Shown one piece after another: positions 8,598 through 17,163 of a stretch of 64,000 nt of DNA; positions within the stretch are counted from its first letter, which is position 1; every line of letters begins with the position of its first letter. Where the stretch lies: assembly GCF_028548395.1 (NCBI RefSeq), contig NZ_JAQQLA010000004.1, positions 372,001 through 436,000 of the forward strand, read 5' to 3'. The notes beneath the pieces were generated by a model. That model was given only the letters and a program-made list of their open reading frames with translations. It did not search any database and was not told the DNA's origin. Both the position numbers and the translations under genes were made by a program. The DNA comes from Vogesella indigofera (GTDB lineage Bacteria; Pseudomonadota; Gammaproteobacteria; Burkholderiales; Chromobacteriaceae).

Positions 8598-9650
8598 ATG
8601 AATACTGGTTATGAATTACATTCTTGGCAAACAACCCTAGTACCACTCGATTCAACGATCCAGCAAGCTATTTATAGCCTTGAAACGTCTGGCATGCAGA
8701 TTGTGTTAGCTGCGACAGAAGATAATAAGCTTGCAGGTACCCTGACAGACGGAGATATCCGTCGGGCCTTCCTGAAAGGACTGACTCTTGATAGCACAAT
8801 CGATAGCATAATTCACCGCACTCCTCTGGTGGTACCACCTGAAATTGGCCGCGAGCATGTTCTGCAGCTCATGAAGGCCAACAAAATTCACCAGTTGCCG
8901 ATAGTGGACAACGAGGGCAAAATTGTCGGCCTCCATGTTTTGGACTCAATTATCACTCCTACCCTGCTCGGCAATCGAATGGTCATCATGGCTGGCGGGA
9001 AAGGTACCAGGCTGCGTCCGCACACCGAGAATTGTCCAAAACCGATGCTGGAAGTCGGTGGCAAGCCGATGCTGGTGCACATTATTGAACGGGCCCGGGC
9101 AGATGGTTTCCAAAATTTCTCCATTTCTTTGCACTACCTCGGCAGCATGATTGAGGAACATTTTGGAGACGGTAGCGAATGGGGAGTCAATATTGAATAC
9201 CTGCGTGAGGATTCGCCACTTGGAACGGCGGGCTGTTTAAGCACCATGCCCAATATCCCGGATGCACCATTTATTGTAACCAATGGTGATGTGCTGACCG
9301 ACATTCACTACAAGGATATTCTGGATTTCCACATGCACCACAATGCGACTGCCACGATGGCCACTCGCCAGCATGAAATTCAAAATCAGTTTGGCGTCGT
9401 AAAGACAAAAGGTATTGACATTGATGGATTCGAAGAAAAACCCATTTACCGCAGCCATATAAATGCCGGAATTTACGTACTGAGCCCTGATGCATTGCAC
9501 TACTTGGGCAAAAACCAGCACTGCGATATGCCGGCACTCTTCGAACGCATAAAAGAAAACCATGGCCGCACGATTGTTTACCCGATGCATGAGCCTTGGT
9601 TAGATGTTGGCCGCCCAGACGATTTAGCATTGGCACAAAGCAAATTTTAA
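8598..9650 (+). CDS. ptmE: CBS-domain sugar-1-phosphate guanylyltransferase, PtmE-like
   Basis: 350 aa fusion. Residues about 1-115 form a pair of CBS domains (GTLTDGDIRRAFLKGL; HQLPIVDNEGKIVGLHVLD). The rest is a nucleotidyltransferase with MAGGKGTRLRPHTENCPKPM at about 130-150, TNGDVLTDIHY and DVGRPDDL near the end. In Campylobacter jejuni PtmE makes GDP-GlcN from glucosamine-1-phosphate to feed the GDP-based legionaminic acid pathway. A 49-bp gap separates it from legG, and base composition becomes more AT-rich here. GDP specificity is taken from the PtmE family; it cannot be read from sequence by eye. Confidence 0.75.
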   Translation: MNTGYELHSWQTTLVPLDSTIQQAIYSLETSGMQIVLAATEDNKLAGTLTDGDIRRAFLKGLTLDSTIDSIIHRTPLVVPPEIGREHVLQLMKANKIHQLPIVDNEGKIVGLHVLDSIITPTLLGNRMVIMAGGKGTRLRPHTENCPKPMLEVGGKPMLVHIIERARADGFQNFSISLHYLGSMIEEHFGDGSEWGVNIEYLREDSPLGTAGCLSTMPNIPDAPFIVTNGDVLTDIHYKDILDFHMHHNATATMATRQHEIQNQFGVVKTKGIDIDGFEEKPIYRSHINAGIYVLSPDALHYLGKNQHCDMPALFERIKENHGRTIVYPMHEPWLDVGRPDDLALAQSKF

Positions 9651-9667
9651 AACTTTGAGATATCAAA

Positions 9668-10849
9668 ATGAAAAGAGACCTTATCAAGCAGTACAACCTG
9701 CCCGCCGAAATACAATTTTGCAAAAAATGTACAATCTCAAATCAACGGCCGCGCATAAAATTTGATGAAAATGGTGTCTGCTCCGCATGCAATTATGCAG
9801 AATATAAGCGCACAAAAGTAGATTGGAAGCAGCGAGAAGCCGAACTGGTCGAGCTCTGCAATAAACATCGCAAAAGCAATGGTGAGTATGATGTTATCGT
9901 GCCATGCAGCGGCGGCAAAGACGGCAGCTTTGTGGCGCACATGCTCAAGTATAAGTATGGAATGAATCCGCTAGCAGTCACATGGGCCCCTCTTAAAGCT
10001 ACTGAGTTAGGTAGACAGAACCTTGATGCATTTATTGCCTCTGGGTTTAACCATGTAATGGGGACACCGAACCCAAAAGTGACGCGTAAGCTAACTAACC
10101 TGGCATTTACTCACTTGGGTGATCCATTCCAGCCATTCATCTACGGGCAGACTAATTTCCCCCTGCACATGGCAGTAAAGCATAACGTGCAACTTATCAT
10201 GTACGGCGAGAATGGCGAAGTCGAGTACGGTGGCAACATGAAAAATGCTTTCCGCCCTACTCGTGACATTGAAGATCATGACGATCATTATTTTTCCGGA
10301 CTCCCCCCCCAGTTCTGGATGGAGCATGGGCTTACCGCAGCGGACCTGATGCCCTTCATGGCCCCAAAGCATGAAGATATCAAGAAAAACAAAACCGAAA
10401 TCCATTTCCTTGGTTATTACAAATTCTGGGACCCGCAGGAAAACTACTACTACTGTCGTGAGCATACAGACTTCACGCCCAACACGGAGCGCTCAGAAGG
10501 AACTTACTCAAAATATGCAAGCCTTGATGACAAAATTGATGGCTTCCATTACTACTTGGCCTACATCAAATTTGGCATTGGCCGTGCAACTTCCGATACC
10601 GCACATGAAATACGAGATGGAAAGATTACGCGTGAGGAAGGCATCGCGCTTGTCAAACGTTACGACCATGAATTCCCCAAGAAATACTATAAAGAATTTC
10701 TGGAGTACTGCTCCATCACTGACGAGCAGGTTCAAGCAGTAATTGACAGCTGGCGTTCGGATCACATCTGGAAAAAAGAAGGGGATGAGTGGAAACTACG
10801 CCACCCCATTTGGAATGAAGTTACAGAAACAGAAAATCTTGGGATGTAG
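9668..10849 (+). CDS. ptmG: N-acetyl sugar amidotransferase (PtmG/PseA type), copy 1
   Basis: 393 aa ATP-pyrophosphatase-fold enzyme. Two CxxC pairs near the N terminus (CKKC about 18-21 and CSAC about 39-42) suggest a zinc knuckle; the PP-loop is VPCSGGKDGSFVAH near 75-90. This family makes an acetamidino group from an N-acetyl group using ATP and ammonia. It lies inside the leg genes and is followed by legF, hisF and hisH, so a legionaminic acid derivative (such as Leg5Am7Ac) is the probable product. Notable next to the second, WbpG-like copy at 18,480. Family is firm; substrate is inference. Confidence 0.8.
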   Translation: MKRDLIKQYNLPAEIQFCKKCTISNQRPRIKFDENGVCSACNYAEYKRTKVDWKQREAELVELCNKHRKSNGEYDVIVPCSGGKDGSFVAHMLKYKYGMNPLAVTWAPLKATELGRQNLDAFIASGFNHVMGTPNPKVTRKLTNLAFTHLGDPFQPFIYGQTNFPLHMAVKHNVQLIMYGENGEVEYGGNMKNAFRPTRDIEDHDDHYFSGLPPQFWMEHGLTAADLMPFMAPKHEDIKKNKTEIHFLGYYKFWDPQENYYYCREHTDFTPNTERSEGTYSKYASLDDKIDGFHYYLAYIKFGIGRATSDTAHEIRDGKITREEGIALVKRYDHEFPKKYYKEFLEYCSITDEQVQAVIDSWRSDHIWKKEGDEWKLRHPIWNEVTETENLGM

Positions 10850-10862
10850 GTAAACAGGCCAC

Positions 10863-11576
10863 ATGCCAAAAAAAGCCACCAGCAATAAAAGCCGGAACAG
10901 TGTAAACGTTGTTGCCTTGATTACCGCCAGGGGCGGCTCGAAAGGGCTGCCGCGCAAAAACGTGCTTCCTGCCGGCGGCAAGCCACTCATGGCCTGGACG
11001 GTCACCGCTGCACAGGAGGCGCAGTGTGTTGACCGTGTGGTTCTGTCGTCCGATGACGACGAGATCATGGCGGTGGCTGCCGCCTGGGGCTGCGATGTCC
11101 CCTTTCGCCGCCCTGGCGAGCTGGCAAGCGACACCGCCAGTTCCATGGACGTCGTACTCCACGCGCTGGATCAGCTTCCTGGCTACGATTACGTTGCATT
11201 GCTGCAGCCCACTTCTCCGCTGCGTACCGCTGCCGATATCGATGCTGCCTTTTCATTACTGCAAGCCAGTGGTGCACCGAGTTGCGTATCGGTATGCGAA
11301 GCGGAGCAATCACCCTACTGGATGTACCGCCTGGCAGAGAATGGCAAGCTGCACGCACTTCTCCCGGAGCGCAGTACGGCGAGTCGCCGGCAGGACCTGC
11401 CTCCGGTTTATGTTCTCAACGGAGCGATTTACATCGCACGGGTAGACTGGCTGCGCGCAACAGGGAGCTTTCTTGCTGAAGAAAGCATCGCCTATGTCAT
11501 GCCAAGAGAACGATCCATCGACATCGACAATGTCGAAGACTTTGAAATCTTCCGCCGCAAGGTCGAGCAAAACTGA
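10863..11576 (+). CDS. legF: CMP-legionaminate/acylneuraminate cytidylyltransferase
   Basis: 237 aa. The N-terminal nucleotide motif ALITARGGSKGLPRKNVLP and LLQPTSPLRTAADIDAAF are diagnostic of the NeuA/PseF/LegF family; SIDIDNVEDFEIF at the end is the usual metal-binding region. It activates the nonulosonic acid as the CMP-sugar donor for a glycosyltransferase. A short basic, polar N-terminal extension (MPKKATSNKSRNS) precedes the first strand. It lies 13 bp after ptmG, so whether the amidino group is added before or after CMP activation is not shown by the sequence. Confidence 0.85.
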   Translation: MPKKATSNKSRNSVNVVALITARGGSKGLPRKNVLPAGGKPLMAWTVTAAQEAQCVDRVVLSSDDDEIMAVAAAWGCDVPFRRPGELASDTASSMDVVLHALDQLPGYDYVALLQPTSPLRTAADIDAAFSLLQASGAPSCVSVCEAEQSPYWMYRLAENGKLHALLPERSTASRRQDLPPVYVLNGAIYIARVDWLRATGSFLAEESIAYVMPRERSIDIDNVEDFEIFRRKVEQN

Positions 11577-11619
11577 TAAGCAGCTGAGCAGTTGATTGAA
11601 CAATCCATTAGAGACAGAA

Positions 11620-12390
11620 ATGATCGCTAAAGACAGATCAGTTCGCCTGATTGCCAGGCTGGACGTCAAAGGTGAAAACCTTATTAAAGGGGTACACCTG
11701 GAAGGGCTTCGCGTAGTTGGCGACCCTCAAGAGTATGCTCGCCGTTATTACGAGCAAGGTGTGGACGAGTTGATTTACATGGATATTGTCGCCAGCCTGT
11801 ATGGACGCTCAAATCTTGTGGAAATCGTTCAGCGCACCGCACACGATGTATTTGTTCCCCTGACCGTGGGCGGGGGCATCAGATCAATAGAGGATGTCAG
11901 CAAACTGCTCCGCGCCGGAGCAGACAAGGTCGCCATCAATACCGCGGCAGTTCATCGTTCGGAGCTTATTCGCGAAGTCGCGCAGAAATTCGGCTCTCAA
12001 TGCATGGTACTTTCCATTGAGGCCAAGCGGCACGGCAATAACCAGTGGGAAATCTATACCGATTGCGGACGGGAAAAAAGCGGCCTGGATGCGATTGAAT
12101 GGGTAAAACGCGGCATCGAACTGGGGGCCGGCGAAATTCTGCTGACATCCATTGACCAGGAAGGTACCCGCAAGGGCTTCGACCTTGAACTGCTGAAGGC
12201 AGTCAGCGACGTGTCACCTGTCCCAGTCATCATGAGCGGAGGTTATGGAGAGCCGCAGCACCTGAAAGATGTCATCGCCAGCGGTGCCGATGCCGTGGCA
12301 TTTGCCGATGCCCTGCATTATGACCGAACCGAATTGGCCGAATTGCGCAATATAGCCGCAGAAATGAATGTCAAGGTGAGAATAGCATGA
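11620..12390 (+). CDS. hisF: HisF-like ammonia-channel partner, copy 1
   Basis: 256 aa (beta/alpha)8 barrel related to imidazole glycerol phosphate synthase HisF. The ATG at 11620 ([18 protein letters not shown]) matches the normal HisF start and has GAGA upstream; a TTG at 11596 is possible. The aspartate equivalent to HisF D11 is present (LDVKG), but that equivalent to D130 is Glu (LSIEAKR) by visual alignment, and TSIDQEG replaces the usual SIDRDG. This suggests loss of histidine-biosynthetic cyclase activity, with the barrel delivering ammonia from HisH to the sugar amidotransferase. It overlaps hisH by four bases. Specialised role is established for PseA/WbpG-type loci and inferred here. 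Confidence 0.8.
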   Translation: MIAKDRSVRLIARLDVKGENLIKGVHLEGLRVVGDPQEYARRYYEQGVDELIYMDIVASLYGRSNLVEIVQRTAHDVFVPLTVGGGIRSIEDVSKLLRAGADKVAINTAAVHRSELIREVAQKFGSQCMVLSIEAKRHGNNQWEIYTDCGREKSGLDAIEWVKRGIELGAGEILLTSIDQEGTRKGFDLELLKAVSDVSPVPVIMSGGYGEPQHLKDVIASGADAVAFADALHYDRTELAELRNIAAEMNVKVRIA

Positions 12391-13055
12391 CAAACACCAA
12401 GGTTACCATCGTCGATTATGGTATCGGCAATCTTTACAGCGTAAAACGTGCTTTTGAAGTTTGCGGTGCCGACAATATCAGCATCAGCAGCGATCCGGCT
12501 GAAATTCTGAGCGCCGACCGGGTAGTGCTACCCGGGGTAGGCGCATTTGCCGATGGAATGATCGGACTGCAGGAGCGAGGCCTTGACCAGGCCATACGAG
12601 AATTTGCCGCCAGTGGCCGTCCGCTGCTTGGTATCTGCCTGGGCATGCAATTGTTCGCAACCAGCAGCATGGAGTTCGGTAATCACACCGGCCTGGATCT
12701 GATACCCGGTCAGGTAAATGCCATTCCCCCCACAGCCCAGGATGGTACTGTACTCAAGATTCCCGTTATCGGCTGGAACCCGCTGCAGCAACCGTCATAT
12801 GCCGACTGGAGCGGGAGCATACTCGCTTCGCTCACCCCCGAGCAGAGCATCTACCTTGTCCACTCGTTTCACTACACGCCGGATAATCAGTTGCACACTT
12901 TGGCCACGTACCGCTACGGTGGGCACGATATTATTGCAGCAATCAAGAAAGATAATATCACTGGCCTGCAATTCCACCCGGAGAAAAGCGGCAAAGTGGG
13001 CCTGGCGATTATCGCCGCCTATCTAAAACAACCACTCATCAGCAAGGTCTCATGA
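12387..13055 (+). CDS. hisH: HisH-like glutaminase partner, copy 1
   Basis: 222 aa class-I glutamine amidotransferase. Catalytic Cys is in PLLGICLGMQLFA (about residue 79), and His/Glu in LQFHPEKSGKVG near the C terminus; PGVGAFADGM forms the oxyanion region. It would hydrolyse glutamine and pass ammonia through the adjacent HisF barrel to the sugar amidotransferase. It overlaps both hisF (ATGA at 12387) and wzx (ATGA at 13052). Because a polysaccharide operon surrounds it, a role in histidine synthesis is unlikely. Confidence 0.85.
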   Translation: MTNTKVTIVDYGIGNLYSVKRAFEVCGADNISISSDPAEILSADRVVLPGVGAFADGMIGLQERGLDQAIREFAASGRPLLGICLGMQLFATSSMEFGNHTGLDLIPGQVNAIPPTAQDGTVLKIPVIGWNPLQQPSYADWSGSILASLTPEQSIYLVHSFHYTPDNQLHTLATYRYGGHDIIAAIKKDNITGLQFHPEKSGKVGLAIIAAYLKQPLISKVS

Positions 13056-14329
13056 AGCTGTGCTCCAAATTCGCCGGTGACGCAGCCATCTATACGATCT
13101 CCAATTTTGCTGTTGCCGGTGTTCCATTTCTGCTGCTGCCGGTCCTGACACGCCTGTTATCCCCTGCGGACTATGGTCTGATCGCCATGTTTACCATGGT
13201 GGTGTCCTTTTTTGTGGTTGCTGCCGGCCTTAACACTCATGGCGCGGTCATGGTTCGCTATTTCGAGTCAGAAAAATTTTCCATCCCACGTTATGTCTCC
13301 ACCACGCTCAGCATTCTGATTATAACCACCGCAGTGCTAGCGGTATTTGTCTGGATATTTTCAAGCCAGATACAATCCATCACTGCCCTACCCCTGTCGT
13401 GGCTCATGGTAGCGGTGGGCGTTGCTGCACTGCAGTTTCTGGTACAGACCCTGCTCACCCTGTGGCAGGCCTCCAAGCAACCGTTGAAATTTGGCGCCCT
13501 GCGGCTGAATCACGCCATGATGGATGGCTTGATTTCCATCCTGTTGGTGGTAGTGCTGCTGCTCTCGTGGCAAGGTCGACTGTTCGGCATCGCCATAGCC
13601 TGGACAGTCACCGCCCTGATTGCCCTGTACTGGCTGCGCCGTGAAGGCTGGCTGACACGCAAACTAAGCATGTCGTACGCCAAAGATGCACTGCGCTATG
13701 GTATTCCGCTGGTACCGCATGCAATCGGCGGGCTACTGCTGGCTACTGCCGATCGCTTCATGGTGACCAACTTTCTGGATGTGGCCAGCACCGGCATCTA
13801 TCTTGTTGCAATACAGATAGGGTTGGTCCTAGGAATATCTGCGGATGCCTTTAACAAGGCCTTTGCACCATGGTTGATGGAGAACCTCCACCATGCGGAC
13901 CAGGCAAAAAAGCGGAAGATAGTTCGTCATACCTATATTTATTTTCTGGTGATCATTACTCTGGCGATAGTGGGAAGTATATGTGCGCCACAACTGCTGG
14001 GCATACTGGTTGGACCTAAGTACCAGTCGGCTTCGCCAATAATTGTTTACATCATGCTGGGGAATGCCTTTACCGGCATGTATTACATGGTAACCAATTA
14101 CATTTTCTTTGCCAGACGCACTGAACTACTTTCTATGTTGACAATATCTGCCGGGGTAATAACCACCGTGCTCAACTGGCAACTCATCCAGATAAACGGC
14201 ATAGCGGGTGCGGCACAGGCATTCATGATCGGCCAAGCACTGCTGTTTTTTGGTGCTTGGGCACTATCCCAGACCTGCTACCGCATGCCCTGGTTCGGCA
14301 TGGCCGCAGTTGGGACCAACAAACCATGA
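13052..14329 (+). CDS. wzx: Wzx-type polysaccharide repeat-unit flippase
   Basis: 425 aa, strongly hydrophobic with about 12 predicted membrane segments spread over its length (for example VPFLLLPVLTRLLSPADYGLIAMF near the start, ISILLVVVLLLSW and LFFGAWALSQT near the end). The N-terminal pattern with LLPVLTRLLSPADYG is typical of the oligosaccharide flippase (MOP) superfamily. It would move undecaprenyl-linked repeat units across the inner membrane. Translationally coupled to hisH (4-bp overlap) and to the next gene (ATGA at 14326). Called Wzx by family and context; substrate unknown. Confidence 0.82.
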   Translation: MKLCSKFAGDAAIYTISNFAVAGVPFLLLPVLTRLLSPADYGLIAMFTMVVSFFVVAAGLNTHGAVMVRYFESEKFSIPRYVSTTLSILIITTAVLAVFVWIFSSQIQSITALPLSWLMVAVGVAALQFLVQTLLTLWQASKQPLKFGALRLNHAMMDGLISILLVVVLLLSWQGRLFGIAIAWTVTALIALYWLRREGWLTRKLSMSYAKDALRYGIPLVPHAIGGLLLATADRFMVTNFLDVASTGIYLVAIQIGLVLGISADAFNKAFAPWLMENLHHADQAKKRKIVRHTYIYFLVIITLAIVGSICAPQLLGILVGPKYQSASPIIVYIMLGNAFTGMYYMVTNYIFFARRTELLSMLTISAGVITTVLNWQLIQINGIAGAAQAFMIGQALLFFGAWALSQTCYRMPWFGMAAVGTNKP

Positions 14330-15813
14330 ATCCTGAAAAACAAAACTACACGCTACAGCAACTACTGGCGCTGGAAGATGACGAGGCACTGCTGCAGTAC
14401 AGCTGCCCGGATACCACTCTGCCCGCCTGGCCATTGATCCGGACGCAATTCATCCGGACGCTGATGTCCGACCTGCTGTACTCGTCCGCCGAGCTGAATA
14501 CTGCTCCGGCCAAGCGCAGCCTGCTGCAGGTGACCAGCTACCTGGCGCGCAGCCAGCTGTACAACTGGATACACCGCAACAGTTTCTCAGCTGAAATCTG
14601 CTTCTTTACCACCGGGCTGGGTAATTTCAGCAAGAATCAAGTAACCCGCGAACGGCTGGCAGGTTACTTTGCCGGCTGCTATCCACAGCGAAGCATGCTG
14701 TATCAGGCCCAGGGGGACTGGACCTGGTGGCAGAACTACCATTTCGAAGGCATCGTCCACGCCACCCCGTTCAACTCATACCTGCACCTGATGGGCAGGC
14801 TGAGAGTCACCGCAAGCGAGCGGAATCTGGCCAGTGCAATCATTGAACATGCCGCACGCAATACCTTCAGCGCCCTGGGCTACCAATTGGCCGCAGGGCA
14901 GAAGGACTCGCTCAAGCTTGCCCTTGCCCGGCAGTTGGCCGCATTCCCCATTTCAGCAAATTACCATGCGAACTGGTTTGCACGGCATAACACCCGGCTC
15001 ATGTTTAAGGAAGGAGCCTGCTATGGCGCCCGCGCCATAGCCATAGTGCACGCAGCAAGAATGGCCGGCGTGGCAACCGCCGAGTACCAGCATGGCGCAA
15101 TTGCCAAAGGGCATGACGGCTATAATGTCGCCCCTACCCTGGCGGCTAGCCCCTTGTTTCGGCAAACCCTACCCGATTATCTGCTGACCTACGGCAACTG
15201 GTGGAGCCAGCAAACAAATATGCCCGTGCACAAGCTGGCCATCGGCAATCCGCATCTGACAGAATCATTGAAGCAATTCTCGGCAGGTACTGACCAAAGC
15301 AAGCACGTACTGGTGCTGGGTGATGGTATCGAAACACAGCTGTATCTCGAACTGGCGGCCAATATCCATACCATAGTGGGCAAGTATGGCTACAGCACGC
15401 TATTCCGCCCCCATCCGCTGGAAAGGGAGCGAATCAAGACGCTGGCAATGCCGGCCGGCGTCGTACTCGATAGCAATGGCGATATATATACATCGCTGCA
15501 GCAGGTTTCAGCGGTGGTAAGTGAGCTATCAACCGGCCTATTTGAAGCGGTGGGGCTGGTAGACAAAGTGCTTTTGTGGGAAACCGACAAATCGAGATTT
15601 GCCTTTCCGGAATTGCCGTTTCCTTCCTTTTCCTCCATGCAGGAGCTGGAAATGCTACTATCGAGCGACGACGTATTTTCTGGAGGCTCCCCTTTCGCGA
15701 TACAGGCGCATGAATTATGGCAGCCTGATTGGAAAGCAAACTACCGAAATTTCATCGAAAAAATTATAGGTATCAATAATAAAGCCGGAGAGAATAATGG
15801 TAGTCATCATTGA
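14326..15813 (+). CDS. Putative glycosyltransferase of unknown family
   Basis: 495 aa; not confidently recognised. The ATG at 14326 overlaps the wzx stop (ATGA); an upstream ATG at 14257 would bury 70 bp in wzx. No membrane segment or signal peptide is obvious. The C-terminal half has AEYQHGAIAKGHDGYN (Tyr about 254), DGIETQLYLELA, TLFRPHPLERERIK (His about 363) and VSELSTGLFEAVGLVDKVLL, a pattern seen in GT-B polysaccharide enzymes of the capsule, CDP-glycerol and sialyltransferase type, where HP and a following Ser/Thr-Gly bind the donor phosphate. As the cluster makes CMP-legionaminic acid, a nonulosonate transferase is a reasonable guess but is not shown. Confidence 0.55.
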   Translation: MNPEKQNYTLQQLLALEDDEALLQYSCPDTTLPAWPLIRTQFIRTLMSDLLYSSAELNTAPAKRSLLQVTSYLARSQLYNWIHRNSFSAEICFFTTGLGNFSKNQVTRERLAGYFAGCYPQRSMLYQAQGDWTWWQNYHFEGIVHATPFNSYLHLMGRLRVTASERNLASAIIEHAARNTFSALGYQLAAGQKDSLKLALARQLAAFPISANYHANWFARHNTRLMFKEGACYGARAIAIVHAARMAGVATAEYQHGAIAKGHDGYNVAPTLAASPLFRQTLPDYLLTYGNWWSQQTNMPVHKLAIGNPHLTESLKQFSAGTDQSKHVLVLGDGIETQLYLELAANIHTIVGKYGYSTLFRPHPLERERIKTLAMPAGVVLDSNGDIYTSLQQVSAVVSELSTGLFEAVGLVDKVLLWETDKSRFAFPELPFPSFSSMQELEMLLSSDDVFSGGSPFAIQAHELWQPDWKANYRNFIEKIIGINNKAGENNGSHH

Positions 15814-16408
15814 TTATGGCGTAGGGAATCTTGGCTCCATCCAGAATATGCTGCGCAAAGTTGGATGCCAAGCCATAACCTCCAGCGACCCGGATGTGAT
15901 CATGAATGCCCCCAAGCTGTTACTACCGGGGGTAGGCGCTTTCGATGCGGGCATGCAGTGCCTAACTGAGCGTGGCCTCAAACCCGTACTTAATGATTAT
16001 GTCATTTCTCGCAAAAAACCGGTGCTGGGCATTTGCTTGGGCATGCAGCTCATGACGGCATCGAGCGACGAGGGCAGCATTCCTGGCCTTGGCTGGATTG
16101 ATGCTCAGGTCAAAAGAATCAGACCTAGCGACCGCTCGCTCAAGGTACCCCACATGGGCTGGAACCAGGTCAGACAGGTCAAGGATGACCCACTGCTGAC
16201 AAACCTGGACACCGGCTCCCGCTTCTACTTTGTTCACTCCTACCATGTTGAATGCAACAATCAGGAAGACGTCTTGCTGACCACCAGCTATGGCGGCGAG
16301 TTTCATAGCGCCTTTCGGCATGACAACATTTGGGGCTTCCAGTTTCATCCGGAGAAGAGCCACAAATTCGGCATGCAGCTATTAAAGAACTTTGCGGAGC
16401 TTGCGTAG
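15797..16408 (+). CDS. hisH: HisH-like glutaminase partner, copy 2
   Basis: 203 aa class-I glutamine amidotransferase with VVIIDYGVGNLGSIQNML at the N terminus, catalytic Cys in PVLGICLGMQLMT, and FQFHPEKSHKFG at the C terminus. It begins inside the end of the preceding gene (17-bp overlap). It is clearly a paralogue, not a duplicate, of the copy at 12,387, since the residues between motifs differ widely. With the HisF-like gene directly after it and the WbpG-like amidotransferase at 18,480 it forms the second acetamidino module, in the order hisH-hisF, opposite to module 1. Confidence 0.85.
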   Translation: MVVIIDYGVGNLGSIQNMLRKVGCQAITSSDPDVIMNAPKLLLPGVGAFDAGMQCLTERGLKPVLNDYVISRKKPVLGICLGMQLMTASSDEGSIPGLGWIDAQVKRIRPSDRSLKVPHMGWNQVRQVKDDPLLTNLDTGSRFYFVHSYHVECNNQEDVLLTTSYGGEFHSAFRHDNIWGFQFHPEKSHKFGMQLLKNFAELA

Positions 16409-16410
16409 TA

Positions 16411-17163
16411 ATGTTGCAGAATCGAATCATTCCCTGCCTTCTGTTGAAAGGCCAAGGTCTGGTCAAGACCACGAAATTCAAAGACCCCAAATATGTTGGC
16501 GATCCGATCAATGCCATCAAGATCTTCAACGACAAGGAAGTCGATGAGCTGATCCTGCTCGACATCAGCGCCACCAGGGAAAAGCGCAAACCCAATTTTC
16601 AGCTGATCGAAGAGGTGGCCAGCGAATGCTTCATGCCGCTTGCCTACGGAGGTGGCATTCATACGCTGGAGGATGCCCGGCGTATTCTGAAATCCGGGGT
16701 AGAGAAAGTCATTTTCAATACCGCCGCTTGGAAAAGTCCGGAAGTTATCAGACAAGCCGTCAACGAATTCGGCTCCCAGGCCGTAGTAGTTTCGATTGAT
16801 GTCAAACGCAAACTGCTGGGGCGCTATGAGGTATTCGTGGAATGTGCCAGCACTGGCACCGGACAGACGCCCGTTGATTTTGCCAAGCAGATGCAGGAGT
16901 TGGGGGTGGGTGAACTGTTCCTGAATGCCATCGATCGTGACGGCACGATGACTGGCTACGATCTGGAGCTGATCAGCAAAACGCTGCACAGCGTCGATAT
17001 TCCCGTAATCGTTGCCGGTGGCGCTGGTAGCATTGCCGACTTCAAGGCTGCGGCCAACGTTGGAGCCAAGGCAATGGCCGCGGGTGCCATGTTTGTCTTT
17101 CATGGACCGCATCGCGCTGTCCTGATTACCTATCCCACTTCGATCTCAGAAGACATATGCTAA
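16411..17163 (+). CDS. hisF: HisF-like ammonia-channel partner, copy 2
   Basis: 250 aa HisF-like barrel. The ATG at 16411 gives the family start MLQNRIIPCLLLKGQGLV. The aspartate that aligns with HisF D11 (normally CLDVKDG) is replaced (CLLLKGQG), while the D130 region is intact (VVVSIDVKRK) and NAIDRDGT is present. So this paralogue has lost a different catalytic aspartate from copy 1. It most likely serves only as the ammonia conduit for the WbpG-like amidotransferase. Its 3' end overlaps the wzy start (ATGCTAA). Alignment to numbered HisF residues is by eye. Confidence 0.82.
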   Translation: MLQNRIIPCLLLKGQGLVKTTKFKDPKYVGDPINAIKIFNDKEVDELILLDISATREKRKPNFQLIEEVASECFMPLAYGGGIHTLEDARRILKSGVEKVIFNTAAWKSPEVIRQAVNEFGSQAVVVSIDVKRKLLGRYEVFVECASTGTGQTPVDFAKQMQELGVGELFLNAIDRDGTMTGYDLELISKTLHSVDIPVIVAGGAGSIADFKAAANVGAKAMAAGAMFVFHGPHRAVLITYPTSISEDIC

